Assembly: GCA_002304445.1 (NCBI GenBank)
Contig: NEVA01000029.1
Location: 1-34,223 of the forward strand
Length of the DNA: 34,223 nt
Reading direction: 5' to 3'
Source of the DNA: Opitutia bacterium Tous-C4FEB
GTDB lineage: Bacteria > Verrucomicrobiota > Verrucomicrobiia > Opitutales > Opitutaceae
Under the pieces are notes generated by a model. The model ran no database searches. It had not been told where the DNA came from and saw only the letters and a list, made by a program, of their open reading frames with translations. Both the position numbers and the translations under genes were made by a program. Positions 16,378 through 24,408 of the stretch are shown in pieces. The stretch's first letter is position 1, and the number at the start of each line of letters is the position of its first letter.

Positions 16378-17301
16378 ATGCATACCAACCAAATTTCTCC
16401 CGCGAGAAAAATCCTCCTCTGGCTCGGCGCCACCATGGCTATCGGACTTTTCTCCGGCTGTGAGACGGTCGTTTTGACCAACTTGACCGCCCCGTCTCTC
16501 GCGGAAAATCCGTCGCAGATCTACACGTTCACCCTGCGGGTTACCCCCAAGACCAACACGGTCGCCGCCTCCAGTATTGCGCCGAAAATCATCCTCGACG
16601 GCCAAAGCTTCTCGATGACGCGATCCTCCTTTGGCGAAGGGGTTTACGAGTTCGAATATCAACTGCCCAACGGACGCGACGAGGTCGCCTACTACTACCT
16701 CGTCCCCTACAAGATCGAGACGCAAAACGGCGTCACAGAGGCCGAGGCCTACACCGATATCGTCCGCGCCAAAATCGTCCGTCGCTACGTCCTCTCACTG
16801 GAGGTCAACCGTGGTCCGATCGGCGCCCGCATCAGTGTTTTGGGCCGTGGTTTCACCCCTCAAGACACGATCTATTTCGATAATCTTCCGGCGCGCACCA
16901 CCTTCGAATCACCGAACTCCCTGAGCTTCTTCGTCCCGTCGATCGAGGCCAACCGCAACTACCGCGTCATGCTCGGCAGCGCCGCCGGCAACTCCCCCGT
17001 CGGCACGTTTCGCATCGACCCGAGCAACCTAGTGGTCTCGCCCGCCGCGCTCACCCTTCGCACTGGTGAGCGTCAACCCCTCACATTCAGCGTCCCCGTC
17101 TCCGCTCCCCCCGGGGGCCTCCTGATCGATGTCACCACGGATGTTCCCGAGAGCGTGATCATGCCGGAAATCATCGTGCCCCAAGGGCAGACCGCGGTCA
17201 CGATCACGGTCGAGGGCGGAAAATCCGGCAGCGGCAGTCTCTTCCTCAAGGGCTTTGGCTCGGGTGAAGTCACCGTGCCGGTCACGGTCACCGGCCGTTA
17301 A
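16378..17301 (+). CDS. Lipoprotein with IPT/TIG domain
   Basis: The 307-residue protein has a signal sequence ending in the lipobox LFSGC (Cys28). An N-terminal beta-sandwich-like region (about 35-145) contains paired aromatic-rich strands (YTFTLRVT, VYEFEYQLPNGRDEVAYYY). An IPT/TIG-like domain follows (about 148-225: ARISVLGRGFTPQDTIYFDNLPA ... SLSFFVPSI ... NYRVML), then a C-terminal Ig-like domain of about 75 residues ending VTVPVTVTGR. Such proteins are usually surface or periplasmic binding or adhesion modules; the ligand is unknown. The ATG at 16378 is preferred over a TTG at 16336. The gene is divergent from hemW across a 45-bp gap and ends at a good terminator. Confidence 0.82.
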   Translation: MHTNQISPARKILLWLGATMAIGLFSGCETVVLTNLTAPSLAENPSQIYTFTLRVTPKTNTVAASSIAPKIILDGQSFSMTRSSFGEGVYEFEYQLPNGRDEVAYYYLVPYKIETQNGVTEAEAYTDIVRAKIVRRYVLSLEVNRGPIGARISVLGRGFTPQDTIYFDNLPARTTFESPNSLSFFVPSIEANRNYRVMLGSAAGNSPVGTFRIDPSNLVVSPAALTLRTGERQPLTFSVPVSAPPGGLLIDVTTDVPESVIMPEIIVPQGQTAVTITVEGGKSGSGSLFLKGFGSGEVTVPVTVTGR

Positions 17302-17357
17302 TCGGAACGACGCAGGGCGAGGTCATTGACCCGCCTCTACGGCGCACCCAGCGCTCC

Positions 17358-17388
17358 AGGGCGGAAGACTACTCCGCCCTATTTTTTT
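17358..17388 (+). terminator. Rho-independent terminator after the IPT/TIG lipoprotein
   Basis: The 8-bp arms AGGGCGGA (17358-17365) and TCCGCCCT (17373-17380) surround a 7-nt loop and are followed by A and seven T residues. The right arm and T-run also form the last codons and TAG stop of the converging EEP-family gene, so the structure overlaps coding sequence on the other strand. Confidence 0.88.
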
Positions 17389-18278
17389 GGCCCAAAGTCG
17401 AGCACTACGCTGACGGGGCGGTGATCGCTCGCCTCGCGCCAACTCGGGCCGTCGTAAATGCAGGCCTCGCCGCCGCGCACCGCCGGGAGCACCGCCGCCG
17501 AGACCAAGACATGATCAACCCGCGTGTAGGTGTCGTTTTTCCTGAAAGCATGGGTCCAAGCCTCGCCCCGGCTGTCGACCGCCGGCAGCAGATCGGCAAT
17601 CTTCGTCTTGCCCCGCTGCTGCAGAAACCCGAGCGCCTTGCTGTTTTTGTCATCGTTAAAATCACCCAGCACGATGAACGCGGTCGTCGACGGATCGGCA
17701 CAGCGGAGCAGGATGCGGTCGCGAAGCGCCGTCGCTTCCGCCGCACGCCGGATGGCAGATAAAGGGTCGTCCGGCCGATCAGTGTAACGGCTCTTTAAGT
17801 GCAGTCCAAATACCGTCAGCTCACGCCCCGCGACGGCAACGCGCACCTCCAACAATCCGCGCCGCACGCGTTCTTTTTGCCCGAAATAACGAAACTCAAA
17901 ATCGGTGTGCGGCGTGACGGAAACCAGCGCCCGCTTTGACAACAACGCCACATGGCGGTCCGCATCGTCTCCGGCCAGCAGGACCGCGTGCGGATAAACC
18001 AATCCTTCCGCGCCCAGATCGCGGCGCAACTCATCGAGATAGAGTTGGCCACCCATCTCTTGCAGCACGAGCACGTCCGCGTTGAGCGTTCGGAGCACTG
18101 TGCGCAAGGCCAGCTTCTCCGCCTCGGGCTTTGGGTAATCTTTGCGGTAACCCACTTCCGTCATCCGGTTCGCCGGCCCATAGTTCTCGATATTGTAAGT
18201 CGCGAGGGTCAGCGACTCGCCTCGCACCGCCGTCCACCCGGTGACCACCAGCCAGAGGATAATTCGCCAGGTGATCAT
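17379..18278 (-). CDS. Exported endonuclease/exonuclease/phosphatase (EEP) family protein
   Basis: The 299-residue protein has a signal peptide (residues 1-20) followed by an EEP fold. The catalytic landmarks are all present: TYNIEN (N29), VLQE (E74), GLHLKSR, GDFND, TRVDHVLVS and SDHRPV. EEP enzymes are metal-dependent hydrolases that cut phosphodiester or phosphomonoester bonds in nucleic acids, phospholipids or inositol phosphates; the signal peptide places this one in the periplasm or outside, so scavenging of phosphate or extracellular DNA is plausible. The exact substrate cannot be told. It lies 14 bp after the M48 protease gene and is probably cotranscribed. Confidence 0.88.
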   Translation of the reverse strand: MITWRIILWLVVTGWTAVRGESLTLATYNIENYGPANRMTEVGYRKDYPKPEAEKLALRTVLRTLNADVLVLQEMGGQLYLDELRRDLGAEGLVYPHAVLLAGDDADRHVALLSKRALVSVTPHTDFEFRYFGQKERVRRGLLEVRVAVAGRELTVFGLHLKSRYTDRPDDPLSAIRRAAEATALRDRILLRCADPSTTAFIVLGDFNDDKNSKALGFLQQRGKTKIADLLPAVDSRGEAWTHAFRKNDTYTRVDHVLVSAAVLPAVRGGEACIYDGPSWREASDHRPVSVVLDFGPKK

Positions 18279-18292
18279 CCTCGTTGGTCCGA

Positions 18293-19546
18293 CTAAGCGG
18301 CGTTCAACGCCCGCTCCCGCTCAACCAGGGTCGGATGGGAATAATAAACCGCACTGAACCACGGGTGCGGCGTGAGATTGCTCAGGTTTTTTTGCGCGAG
18401 TTTACGCAGCGCCCCGATCATCGGCTCTTTCCCGCCCATGGCGTTACGCGCAAACGCGTCGGCTTCGTATTCGTGCTTCCGCGAGAGCAAATTGCCCAGC
18501 GGCGAAAACCAAAACGTCACCAACCCGCTTAACAATCCGAAGAGCAGAAACGCGGGCGCCAATTCCCCGGGAGGAAATCCGAAGGTGAGGTTGAACCACG
18601 GGCTGCGCGCCAGCCAGGCGATCCCGGCAAAGGTCGCGAGCATCATGCCCGCGCTCAGCGCGATCATCTTGGGAATGTGCCCACACCGGTAATGTCCGAT
18701 CTCATGGGCCAGCACCGCCTCCAACTCCTCCGCCGTGAGTTGGGCCACCAAGGTGTCGTAGAGCACGATGCGCCGAAAACGGCCGAAGCCGGTGAAGAAC
18801 GCGTTGGAGTGCCCCGAGCGTTTGCTGCCGTCCATAACCTGAATTGCGGTCGCCTTAAACCCGGTCCGGTCGCCCAACGCCAACAACCGCGTGCGCAGTT
18901 CGCCTTCGGGCAGGGGCGTGAGCTTGTTGAACAACGGCAAAATCAACTTCGGATACAGCACGAGCATCAGCAGTTGGAATCCGAAGATCAGCGCGAAGCC
19001 CCAAATCCACCACGACTTGCCCACCCACTCCACGAGCCCGAGCATTGCCCAGAGCAACGGATAGCCGATGACCAAGGCGAGCGCGAGGCCCTTGAGTTTG
19101 TCCGCGATCCAAAGCCCCTGCGTGCTCTTGTTGAAACCAAACTTGGCCTCCAAGCGAAACTGTCCCCACCACTCAAATGGCAGGCCGGGGATCGAGAGCA
19201 AGATGCCCGCGATCAGAATGAAGAGGGTGTCATCCCAGACTGCCCCCGGGCCGCCCCAAGCCGCCACATGGACAAACAAAATCGGCAGCACGCCGCCGAA
19301 AATCACCAACGCCAATACCAACGTGTCGAAAATCTCCACGACCGCCCCGAATCGCGATTTCTCCAGCGTGTAGGCGACCGATTTTTTATATGTCGCCGCG
19401 TCCATGATCGCCGCCACCGCCGGCGGGGGCGCGGCGGCATGACGCCTGACTTCCGCCCGGTTCAACGCCGAGAGGAAGAGTTCACCCGCCAAGCGGAGCA
19501 CCATCAGCCCCGCCGTTACCATGACAACAAGAAACATGGCCTCCAC
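18293..19546 (-). CDS. M48 family integral membrane metallopeptidase (Ste24/CAAX protease-like)
   Basis: The 417-residue protein has several membrane spans (about residues 5-25, 68-95, 105-122, 155-175, 180-205, 295-315, 330-350) and the M48 zinc site HEIGH (H281, E282, H285) with the third ligand in EYEADAF (E361). The order of spans, the SKRSGHSNAFFTGFG segment upstream of the zinc site, and its length match the Ste24 subgroup of M48, which in eukaryotes processes CAAX-prenylated proteins. In bacteria members are thought to act in membrane-protein quality control, though the substrates are mostly unknown. GGAGG two bases before the ATG is probably too close to be a ribosome binding site. 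Confidence 0.92.
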   Translation of the reverse strand: MEAMFLVVMVTAGLMVLRLAGELFLSALNRAEVRRHAAAPPPAVAAIMDAATYKKSVAYTLEKSRFGAVVEIFDTLVLALVIFGGVLPILFVHVAAWGGPGAVWDDTLFILIAGILLSIPGLPFEWWGQFRLEAKFGFNKSTQGLWIADKLKGLALALVIGYPLLWAMLGLVEWVGKSWWIWGFALIFGFQLLMLVLYPKLILPLFNKLTPLPEGELRTRLLALGDRTGFKATAIQVMDGSKRSGHSNAFFTGFGRFRRIVLYDTLVAQLTAEELEAVLAHEIGHYRCGHIPKMIALSAGMMLATFAGIAWLARSPWFNLTFGFPPGELAPAFLLFGLLSGLVTFWFSPLGNLLSRKHEYEADAFARNAMGGKEPMIGALRKLAQKNLSNLTPHPWFSAVYYSHPTLVERERALNAA

Positions 19547-19616
19547 TGGATGCGATTCCCCGTCGGTCGCCAGAGCAAAAAACGAGCGGCCGGTTTTCCC
19601 GCGACCGGCGCCGAGC

Positions 19617-20075
19617 CTACTTCAGTTCCACGACGACTTGGATCTCCGTCGTCGAGCCGCGGGGCAGACCATTGACGGCGACCGCCGCCCGAGCGTGTTT
19701 GCCCGCGTCGCCAAACACCGCGAGAAACAGTTCGCTGGCGCCGTTGATCACCGCCGGGCTGTCCGCAAAGCCATCCACCGCGTTCACGAAGCCGTTCACC
19801 ATCACGATCCGGGCGATCTGATCCAGCGAACCCACCGCCGCCTTGATATTGGCGAGGGTGCCGAGCGCGCACACTTCGGCCGATTTTTTTGCCGTCTCAA
19901 TCGTCTGTTCTTTGCCCACTTGGCCGACGTGGGTCTGCTGGCCGTTGAAGGCCGCGATGGTTCCCGCGCAAAACAGCAGATTTCCCGTGCGCACCGTGGG
20001 CACATAGGCCCCGGCGGAGACGGGCGGATTGGGGAGCGTTAGGCCGAGCGCGGTGAGTTTGGCTTCGTAGTTCAT
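19617..20075 (-). CDS. RidA family protein (YjgF/YER057c/UK114-like)
   Basis: The 152-residue protein belongs to the RidA superfamily, the longer subgroup of about 150 residues. Features seen are the N-terminal LTLPNPPVSAGAYVPTVRTGN, the strand LLFCAGTIAAFNG, the helix QTIETAKKSAEVCALGTLANI and the C-terminal GLPRGSTTEIQVVVEL. RidA itself removes reactive enamine/imine intermediates from PLP enzymes, using an arginine; this subgroup is less well understood and the equivalent residue cannot be confirmed by eye. The gene sits in a minus-strand run between an M48 protease and a substrate-binding lipoprotein, with 40- and 70-bp gaps, so cotranscription is possible but not certain. Confidence 0.88.
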   Translation of the reverse strand: MNYEAKLTALGLTLPNPPVSAGAYVPTVRTGNLLFCAGTIAAFNGQQTHVGQVGKEQTIETAKKSAEVCALGTLANIKAAVGSLDQIARIVMVNGFVNAVDGFADSPAVINGASELFLAVFGDAGKHARAAVAVNGLPRGSTTEIQVVVELK

Positions 20076-20115
20076 GCCCGTAAACCGTAGCGGCCCGCGC
20101 CCGAAGCCAAGCCAA

Positions 20116-21105
20116 TTAACGCCGCGTTGCCGGCAGAAATTCCTTCGTCGCCACCGCCTCGGCCGTCAACGGACGGTCGAGGATCTTGAGCTCGCGCAAT
20201 ATCTCGATTTGCCGCGCGATGCGATGCAGCTCGATCTGCCCGATCACCTCGCCGCGCGCCGCGTCACCGTGCACCAAGTTGCGCGAAATCAGTTCGCCCC
20301 GCGAGAATTCCAACAAGCCGCCTGTCATCTGTGTATTGGCCTGCAATATGAGCGCGTGGGCGGGCTCCGGATCGCCTTCAAGATAGTCCCGCCAACCCTG
20401 CACCGAGGCCCCGACAAACGCCCGCACCACATCGGGCTCGGCCCGCGCGAGTTCCCGCCGGCAAAAAATCGCGTGATACGCGTCGAAGCCCGAGGCCCCG
20501 ATCATGAGCGAGCGCACCGCGATCCCTTTTTGCCGGGCGACATATGGCTCGTTCGTGACGAGGCCCTGCTGGATCGCATCCGGGTCGGCCATAAAACCCG
20601 CCAGGCCGTAAGTCTGGGGCCGGAGCGCAAAGTCGATGCCACGGCTCTGCTTCAACCACGGAATCCACGCCATTCCGACCGAGGCCGTCACCGTTCGGCC
20701 CGCGAGATCATCCAAGCTCTTCACCGGACTCGCGTCGTGCACGAGCAGCACTTGCGAATCATGCTGGAGCACCGCCGCGACCACGAGCAGCGGCAGCCCT
20801 TGGCTAGCCGCCAAGATCAGATCATCGCTGCGGTTCATGCCAAAATCGGCGTCGCCTTTTGCGACCTTCAAATTGATTCCCGCGCCCGGACCGCCCGGCA
20901 ACAACGTCACGTCCAGCCCGGCTTCGCGATAGAATCCCTTGGCCAGCGCCTGATAAAAACCCCCGTGCTCAGCCTGCGGAAACCAATCCGTTTGCAGCGC
21001 AATTTTGCGCAGCCCGACCTTGGCCGGCGCCGGCTCTTTCCGCGCGCAACCCGGCCCAATTAGAGCCGCCACCACTAGACAGAATAAGATCGCGCAAAAA
21101 CGCAT
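20116..21105 (-). CDS. THI5/NMT1-like substrate-binding lipoprotein (ABC-type), orphan
   Basis: The 329-residue protein begins with a signal sequence ending GPGC (Cys20), so it is probably lipid-anchored. The mature part has the NMT1/THI5-like signature at its start (ALQTDWFPQAEHGGFYQALAKGFYREAGL), then DVTLLPGGPGAGINLKVAKGDADFGM and VKSLDDLAGRTVTASVG, features of periplasmic proteins that bind thiamine pyrimidine precursors such as formylaminopyrimidine, or other small organics. No permease or ATPase gene is next to it, so the partner transporter must lie elsewhere or the protein has another job. The ATG at 21105 is preferred over one at 21147, which would add 14 residues ahead of the signal peptide. 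The next upstream gene is an amidohydrolase, 57 bp away. Confidence 0.87.
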   Translation of the reverse strand: MRFCAILFCLVVAALIGPGCARKEPAPAKVGLRKIALQTDWFPQAEHGGFYQALAKGFYREAGLDVTLLPGGPGAGINLKVAKGDADFGMNRSDDLILAASQGLPLLVVAAVLQHDSQVLLVHDASPVKSLDDLAGRTVTASVGMAWIPWLKQSRGIDFALRPQTYGLAGFMADPDAIQQGLVTNEPYVARQKGIAVRSLMIGASGFDAYHAIFCRRELARAEPDVVRAFVGASVQGWRDYLEGDPEPAHALILQANTQMTGGLLEFSRGELISRNLVHGDAARGEVIGQIELHRIARQIEILRELKILDRPLTAEAVATKEFLPATRR

Positions 21106-21162
21106 TCCGTTAACGTGTCGCGCCACCTGCCTCCACGGCGAGCACAACTCCGCGGGCCCCTG

Positions 21163-22074
21163 TCATATCTCGCAACCGATGAGACGTCGCCCGTTTTCCC
21201 AAAACAGGGCGGCGCGTTCTTCGTCGCTCAGCCCGGCGCGTCGCACTTCATCCAGCAACCGGCACATTTCCGCGTCCGGTCCGGCCTGCGGGTAATTGTT
21301 CAACGGATAATCCGACCCAAAAAGCACCTTCTCCACCCCGGTCTCCGCCATGAAGCGCGGCCAAATTCCTCCATCGTAGAGTAACGGGGACGCCGCCGTA
21401 TCGTAGCTCACGTTTTCAAAAACCTTCCCCGCTCCATCCCTTAGCGCGCGACCGCCGCCCCAATGCGCGAGTACAAACCGCACCGACGGCCAAGCCCGTG
21501 CGAGCCCACAGAAATCCTCCTGCGGCGTCTCAGTCCTGCCCGGATAAACCGGTCCGCGGGCGTCGGTCACGTGCAAGTTCACCGGCCACCGCCACCCCGC
21601 CGCCGCCGCCAACACCGCCGCGAACTCCGCTCCGTCCGCCGCGTAGCCTTGAGCATGCGGCGACAACTCGCCCAGTCCGACCAATCCGTCCTCCCGCGCC
21701 CGTCGCATCTCCGCCACCGCGGCCGCGCCGCCCGCCACCGGTTGCACCGTCGCAAACGCGCTCAACCGGTCCCCATGAGCCCGCACGCACTCCGCAAAAA
21801 ATCTATTTTGGCGCGAGCAGTTCGCCGCCTGCTCCCAATACCAACCCAGCAACACCGCGCGTTCCACGCCCGCCCGATCCATTTCCGCCAACAACTCGTC
21901 CACACTCGGAAAACCCTGCACCAGGGCACCGTTCTTTCGACGCCGCGTGCAGAGCGTCGCCCAATGCGGCTCGCCCTGCGCCGCCCCCCAGCCAACCGGA
22001 TCGAGATTTACCTCGGGCGGGTAGAGATGAACGTGGCTGTCGATCACGCGCGGCACGGCACGAAACTCGCTCAT
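21163..22074 (-). CDS. Amidohydrolase-2 family metal-dependent hydrolase
   Basis: The 303-residue protein is a TIM-barrel amidohydrolase of the amidohydrolase-2 (decarboxylase/lactonase-like) group. The metal-site HxH is at H14/H16 (VIDSHVHLYPP); later motifs are WPVNLHVTDARG, FVLAHWGGGR and VLFGSDYPLNN, in which the Asp is the conserved catalytic residue. Members hydrolyse or decarboxylate a wide range of ring compounds; the substrate here cannot be assigned. It is the first gene of a minus-strand run and is divergent from the purine permease gene across 56 bp, which includes an AT-rich tract that could hold both promoters. Confidence 0.85.
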   Translation of the reverse strand: MSEFRAVPRVIDSHVHLYPPEVNLDPVGWGAAQGEPHWATLCTRRRKNGALVQGFPSVDELLAEMDRAGVERAVLLGWYWEQAANCSRQNRFFAECVRAHGDRLSAFATVQPVAGGAAAVAEMRRAREDGLVGLGELSPHAQGYAADGAEFAAVLAAAAGWRWPVNLHVTDARGPVYPGRTETPQEDFCGLARAWPSVRFVLAHWGGGRALRDGAGKVFENVSYDTAASPLLYDGGIWPRFMAETGVEKVLFGSDYPLNNYPQAGPDAEMCRLLDEVRRAGLSDEERAALFWENGRRLIGCEI

Positions 22075-22130
22075 TGCCCACCCGACTCAATTCGTAATTA
22101 TTTTTTCCCACCCCTCCCGTACCACCGCCC

Positions 22131-23468
22131 ATGCTGCAACGTTTCTTCCAACTCGATCGCCATAAAACCACCGTCGGCCGCGAATTCCAGGCCGGCCTAA
22201 CGACCTTCGCCGCGATGGCCTACATTCTGGTCGTCAACCCCGACATTCTGGCCAACACCGGCATGGACAAGGGCGCGCTCGTCACCGTAACCGCGCTCAC
22301 CGCCGCGCTCGCCACGGTGATCATGGCGTTTCTGACCAACTACCCGATCGCGCTCGCTCCCGGCATGGGCATCAACGCGTTCTTCACCTTCACAATCGTG
22401 CTCGGCAAGGGCATCCCTTGGTCCGAGGCCCTCGGCATGGTGTTCGTCAACGGCGTGATCTTCCTCGCGCTCTCCATCTCCGGCATCCGCGAAAAGATCA
22501 TGGCATCGATTCCCCATGCCCTAAAAATCGCCGTCACGTGTGGCATCGGGCTCTTCATTGCGTTCATCGGCCTGAAGAACGGCGGCGTCATCGTCGCCAA
22601 CCCCAACACCTTCGTCACCGCCGGCAACCTTGCCTCCGGTCCCGTCGCGCTCTGCCTCGGCGGCATTATTCTCACCATCATTCTCGTGGCCCGGAATGTG
22701 CCCGGCGGTATCGTCATCGGCATCGCGATCGTGACGATTGCCGGCCTGTTCGTCCCCGCGGGAGGCGGCGCGCAAGTTACCCGGCTCCCGTCCTCGATCA
22801 TCGCGCTGCCCCACTCGCCCGACCCGATCTTCCTCAAGCTCACGTTCAATTTCCTCACCAGTTGGAGCGCCTTCACCATCGCCCTGCCGCTCATCCTTAC
22901 ACTGCTGCTCGTCGATATGTTCGACAACATCGGTACACTCATCGGCGTCACAAAACGCGCCGGCCTCCTCTCCCCCGACGGCACGTTGCCCAAAGCCGGC
23001 CGCGCACTCCTCGCCGATTCCCTCGCGACCATCGCCAGCGCCATCTTCGGGACCTCCACCGTCGTGAGCTACATCGAGTCCGCTTCCGGCGTCGCCGCGG
23101 GCGGTCGCACCGGTCTTACCTCGCTCACCACCGCCGGCTTTTTCCTGCTCGCGCTCCTGTTCACGCCGCTGCTCCTCATCGTGCCGGCCGCCGCTACCGC
23201 TCCGGCCCTCGTGATCGTCGGCATCTTCATGATGCAGTCCGCCGTCGAGATCGACCTCAACGATTTCAAAATCGCCGCGCCCGCCGTGCTCACGATTTTC
23301 GCGATTCCGCTCACGTTCAGCATCGCGGAGGGCATCGGCCTCGGCCTCATCTCCGCCGCCCTGCTCGCCGTCGGTCTCGGCAAACCCAAGTCTTTCCCGA
23401 CCGTCGGCTACATCGTCGCCGGCATTTTCTTCCTGCAGTTTTTCAAGATTTTCCCGTTCGCCAGCTGA
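22131..23468 (+). CDS. NCS2 family purine permease, AzgA type
   Basis: The 445-residue membrane protein has the AzgA-subfamily pattern: GREFQAGLTTFAAMAYILVVNP near residue 17, PGMGINAFFTFTIV, TCGIGLFIAFIGLKN, VDMFDNIGTLIGVTKRAGLL near 262, and FGTSTVVSYIESASGVAAGGRTGL. About 12-14 hydrophobic segments are visible. AzgA permeases take up adenine, guanine and hypoxanthine by proton symport. The gene is followed immediately by the remains of an exported adenosine deaminase gene, which suggests the locus once handled adenosine-derived purines. The leader before the ATG is C-rich with no Shine-Dalgarno. Confidence 0.93.
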   Translation: MLQRFFQLDRHKTTVGREFQAGLTTFAAMAYILVVNPDILANTGMDKGALVTVTALTAALATVIMAFLTNYPIALAPGMGINAFFTFTIVLGKGIPWSEALGMVFVNGVIFLALSISGIREKIMASIPHALKIAVTCGIGLFIAFIGLKNGGVIVANPNTFVTAGNLASGPVALCLGGIILTIILVARNVPGGIVIGIAIVTIAGLFVPAGGGAQVTRLPSSIIALPHSPDPIFLKLTFNFLTSWSAFTIALPLILTLLLVDMFDNIGTLIGVTKRAGLLSPDGTLPKAGRALLADSLATIASAIFGTSTVVSYIESASGVAAGGRTGLTSLTTAGFFLLALLFTPLLLIVPAAATAPALVIVGIFMMQSAVEIDLNDFKIAAPAVLTIFAIPLTFSIAEGIGLGLISAALLAVGLGKPKSFPTVGYIVAGIFFLQFFKIFPFAS

Positions 23469-24235
23469 TAGATCGTTTCTTCTGCTCACGCTTCTATTGC
23501 CGCCATCACCCCGATCTTCGCCGGCGACTTCTCTGCGCGGTTCGAGATTCTAAGAACTCAAGCCACCCCGGCGCAGCTTTACACCCCGCCTTACTATTTG
23601 CCCAAGGGCGGCGATCTGCACAGGCACGCCGCCGGCGCCCACCTCGCCGAGCCTACCGCGCGCTCCGCGCCCGCACTCCCGGCATCGCTCTCTCCATTCG
23701 CGCCGGCGACATAAACGGCCCCGACCGCAACATCCGCGACACCCTCATCCTCGGCGCGACCCGGATCGGCCACGGCGTCAATCTCCTCACCCCCGGGACT
23801 TTGCTCCTCCATCAATAAAACTGGCGCGCGCTGATCGAGGTAAACCTGGTCTCAAACCGCCTGCTCGACTGAGTGCCCGACCTCGCGGCGCACGCGTTCC
23901 CCGAATTCCTCCGCACGGGCATTCCCGCCTGCCTCAACACCGACGATCGCGGCACGCGGGACACCAACCTCACCAACGAATACTAGGCCGCCGTCAAAGC
24001 CTTTAACCTCTCTTGGCCCGAGCTCGTGCTCCTGGGCCGCGCTTCACTCGAAAACGCCGTTGTCCCGCTTGAGGCAAAAACTGAACTTCTCGCCGCCTCT
24101 GCCGCACGCGTCGCCGCGTTTGCAGCCGCCTACGGTTCCGGTTCGCCCGAGACCGCTCTGGCTGCGCTCGCGACCATCAAGCCCGTCACCCACGGACACG
24201 CCAAGGGCACGTGGGGCCTGAGTCGCAGTCCGTAG
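23469..24235 (+). pseudogene. Decayed exported adenosine deaminase gene
   Basis: No single frame is open, but translated pieces match an adenosine deaminase in order. Right after the azgA stop comes IVSSAHAS (remnant of a signal peptide, without a start codon), then TPAQLYTPPYYLPKGGDLHRHAAGA, corresponding to the metal-binding PKGGDLHxH motif. Near 23650 the frame shifts by one and a large middle part is missing. The other frame then gives LSIRAGDINGPDRNIRDTL, GATRIGHGVNLL and CLNTDDRGTRDTNLTNEY (the RIGHG and TDD motifs), and AFNLSWPELVLLGRASLEN to the end. In-frame stops occur at 23816 (TAA), 23870 (TGA) and 23984 (TAG). The final open piece begins near 24026. Loss of start, internal deletion, frameshift and three stops make this a clear pseudogene. 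Confidence 0.9.
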
Positions 24236-24408
24236 CACGAGACTCCGGGGTCGCGGCCCGCGCCTTAGAGCGGTCGCCGTGGGCAAGATTTATTTTGGAG
24301 ATTTGGCTCGCACTGGAATTCCGGGTGATATTCTCCAAGAGTTTCAAGTGGCGCTGCAGTTGGATTCAGCTCCCGCAAGCAACTGTAGCGTTTCTAACCC
24401 CCGAACCC

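Noticed and set aside
16333-16725. N-terminal extension of the HemW-like frame
   Set aside because: It overlaps the start of the divergent IPT/TIG lipoprotein gene, and HemW proteins begin just before the VHVPF motif.
18677-19675. 332-codon plus-strand frame opposite the M48 gene
   Set aside because: Rich in Gln, Arg, His and Pro with no recognisable motif; antisense shadow.
22521-23489. 322-codon minus-strand frame opposite azgA
   Set aside because: Asp/Gly/Glu-rich repetitive composition typical of the complement of a hydrophobic gene; no domain seen.
22418-23818. 466-codon plus-strand frame overlapping azgA
   Set aside because: The first part is an Arg/His-rich shadow of azgA. Only its last 55 or so codons are meaningful, as a piece of the adenosine deaminase pseudogene.
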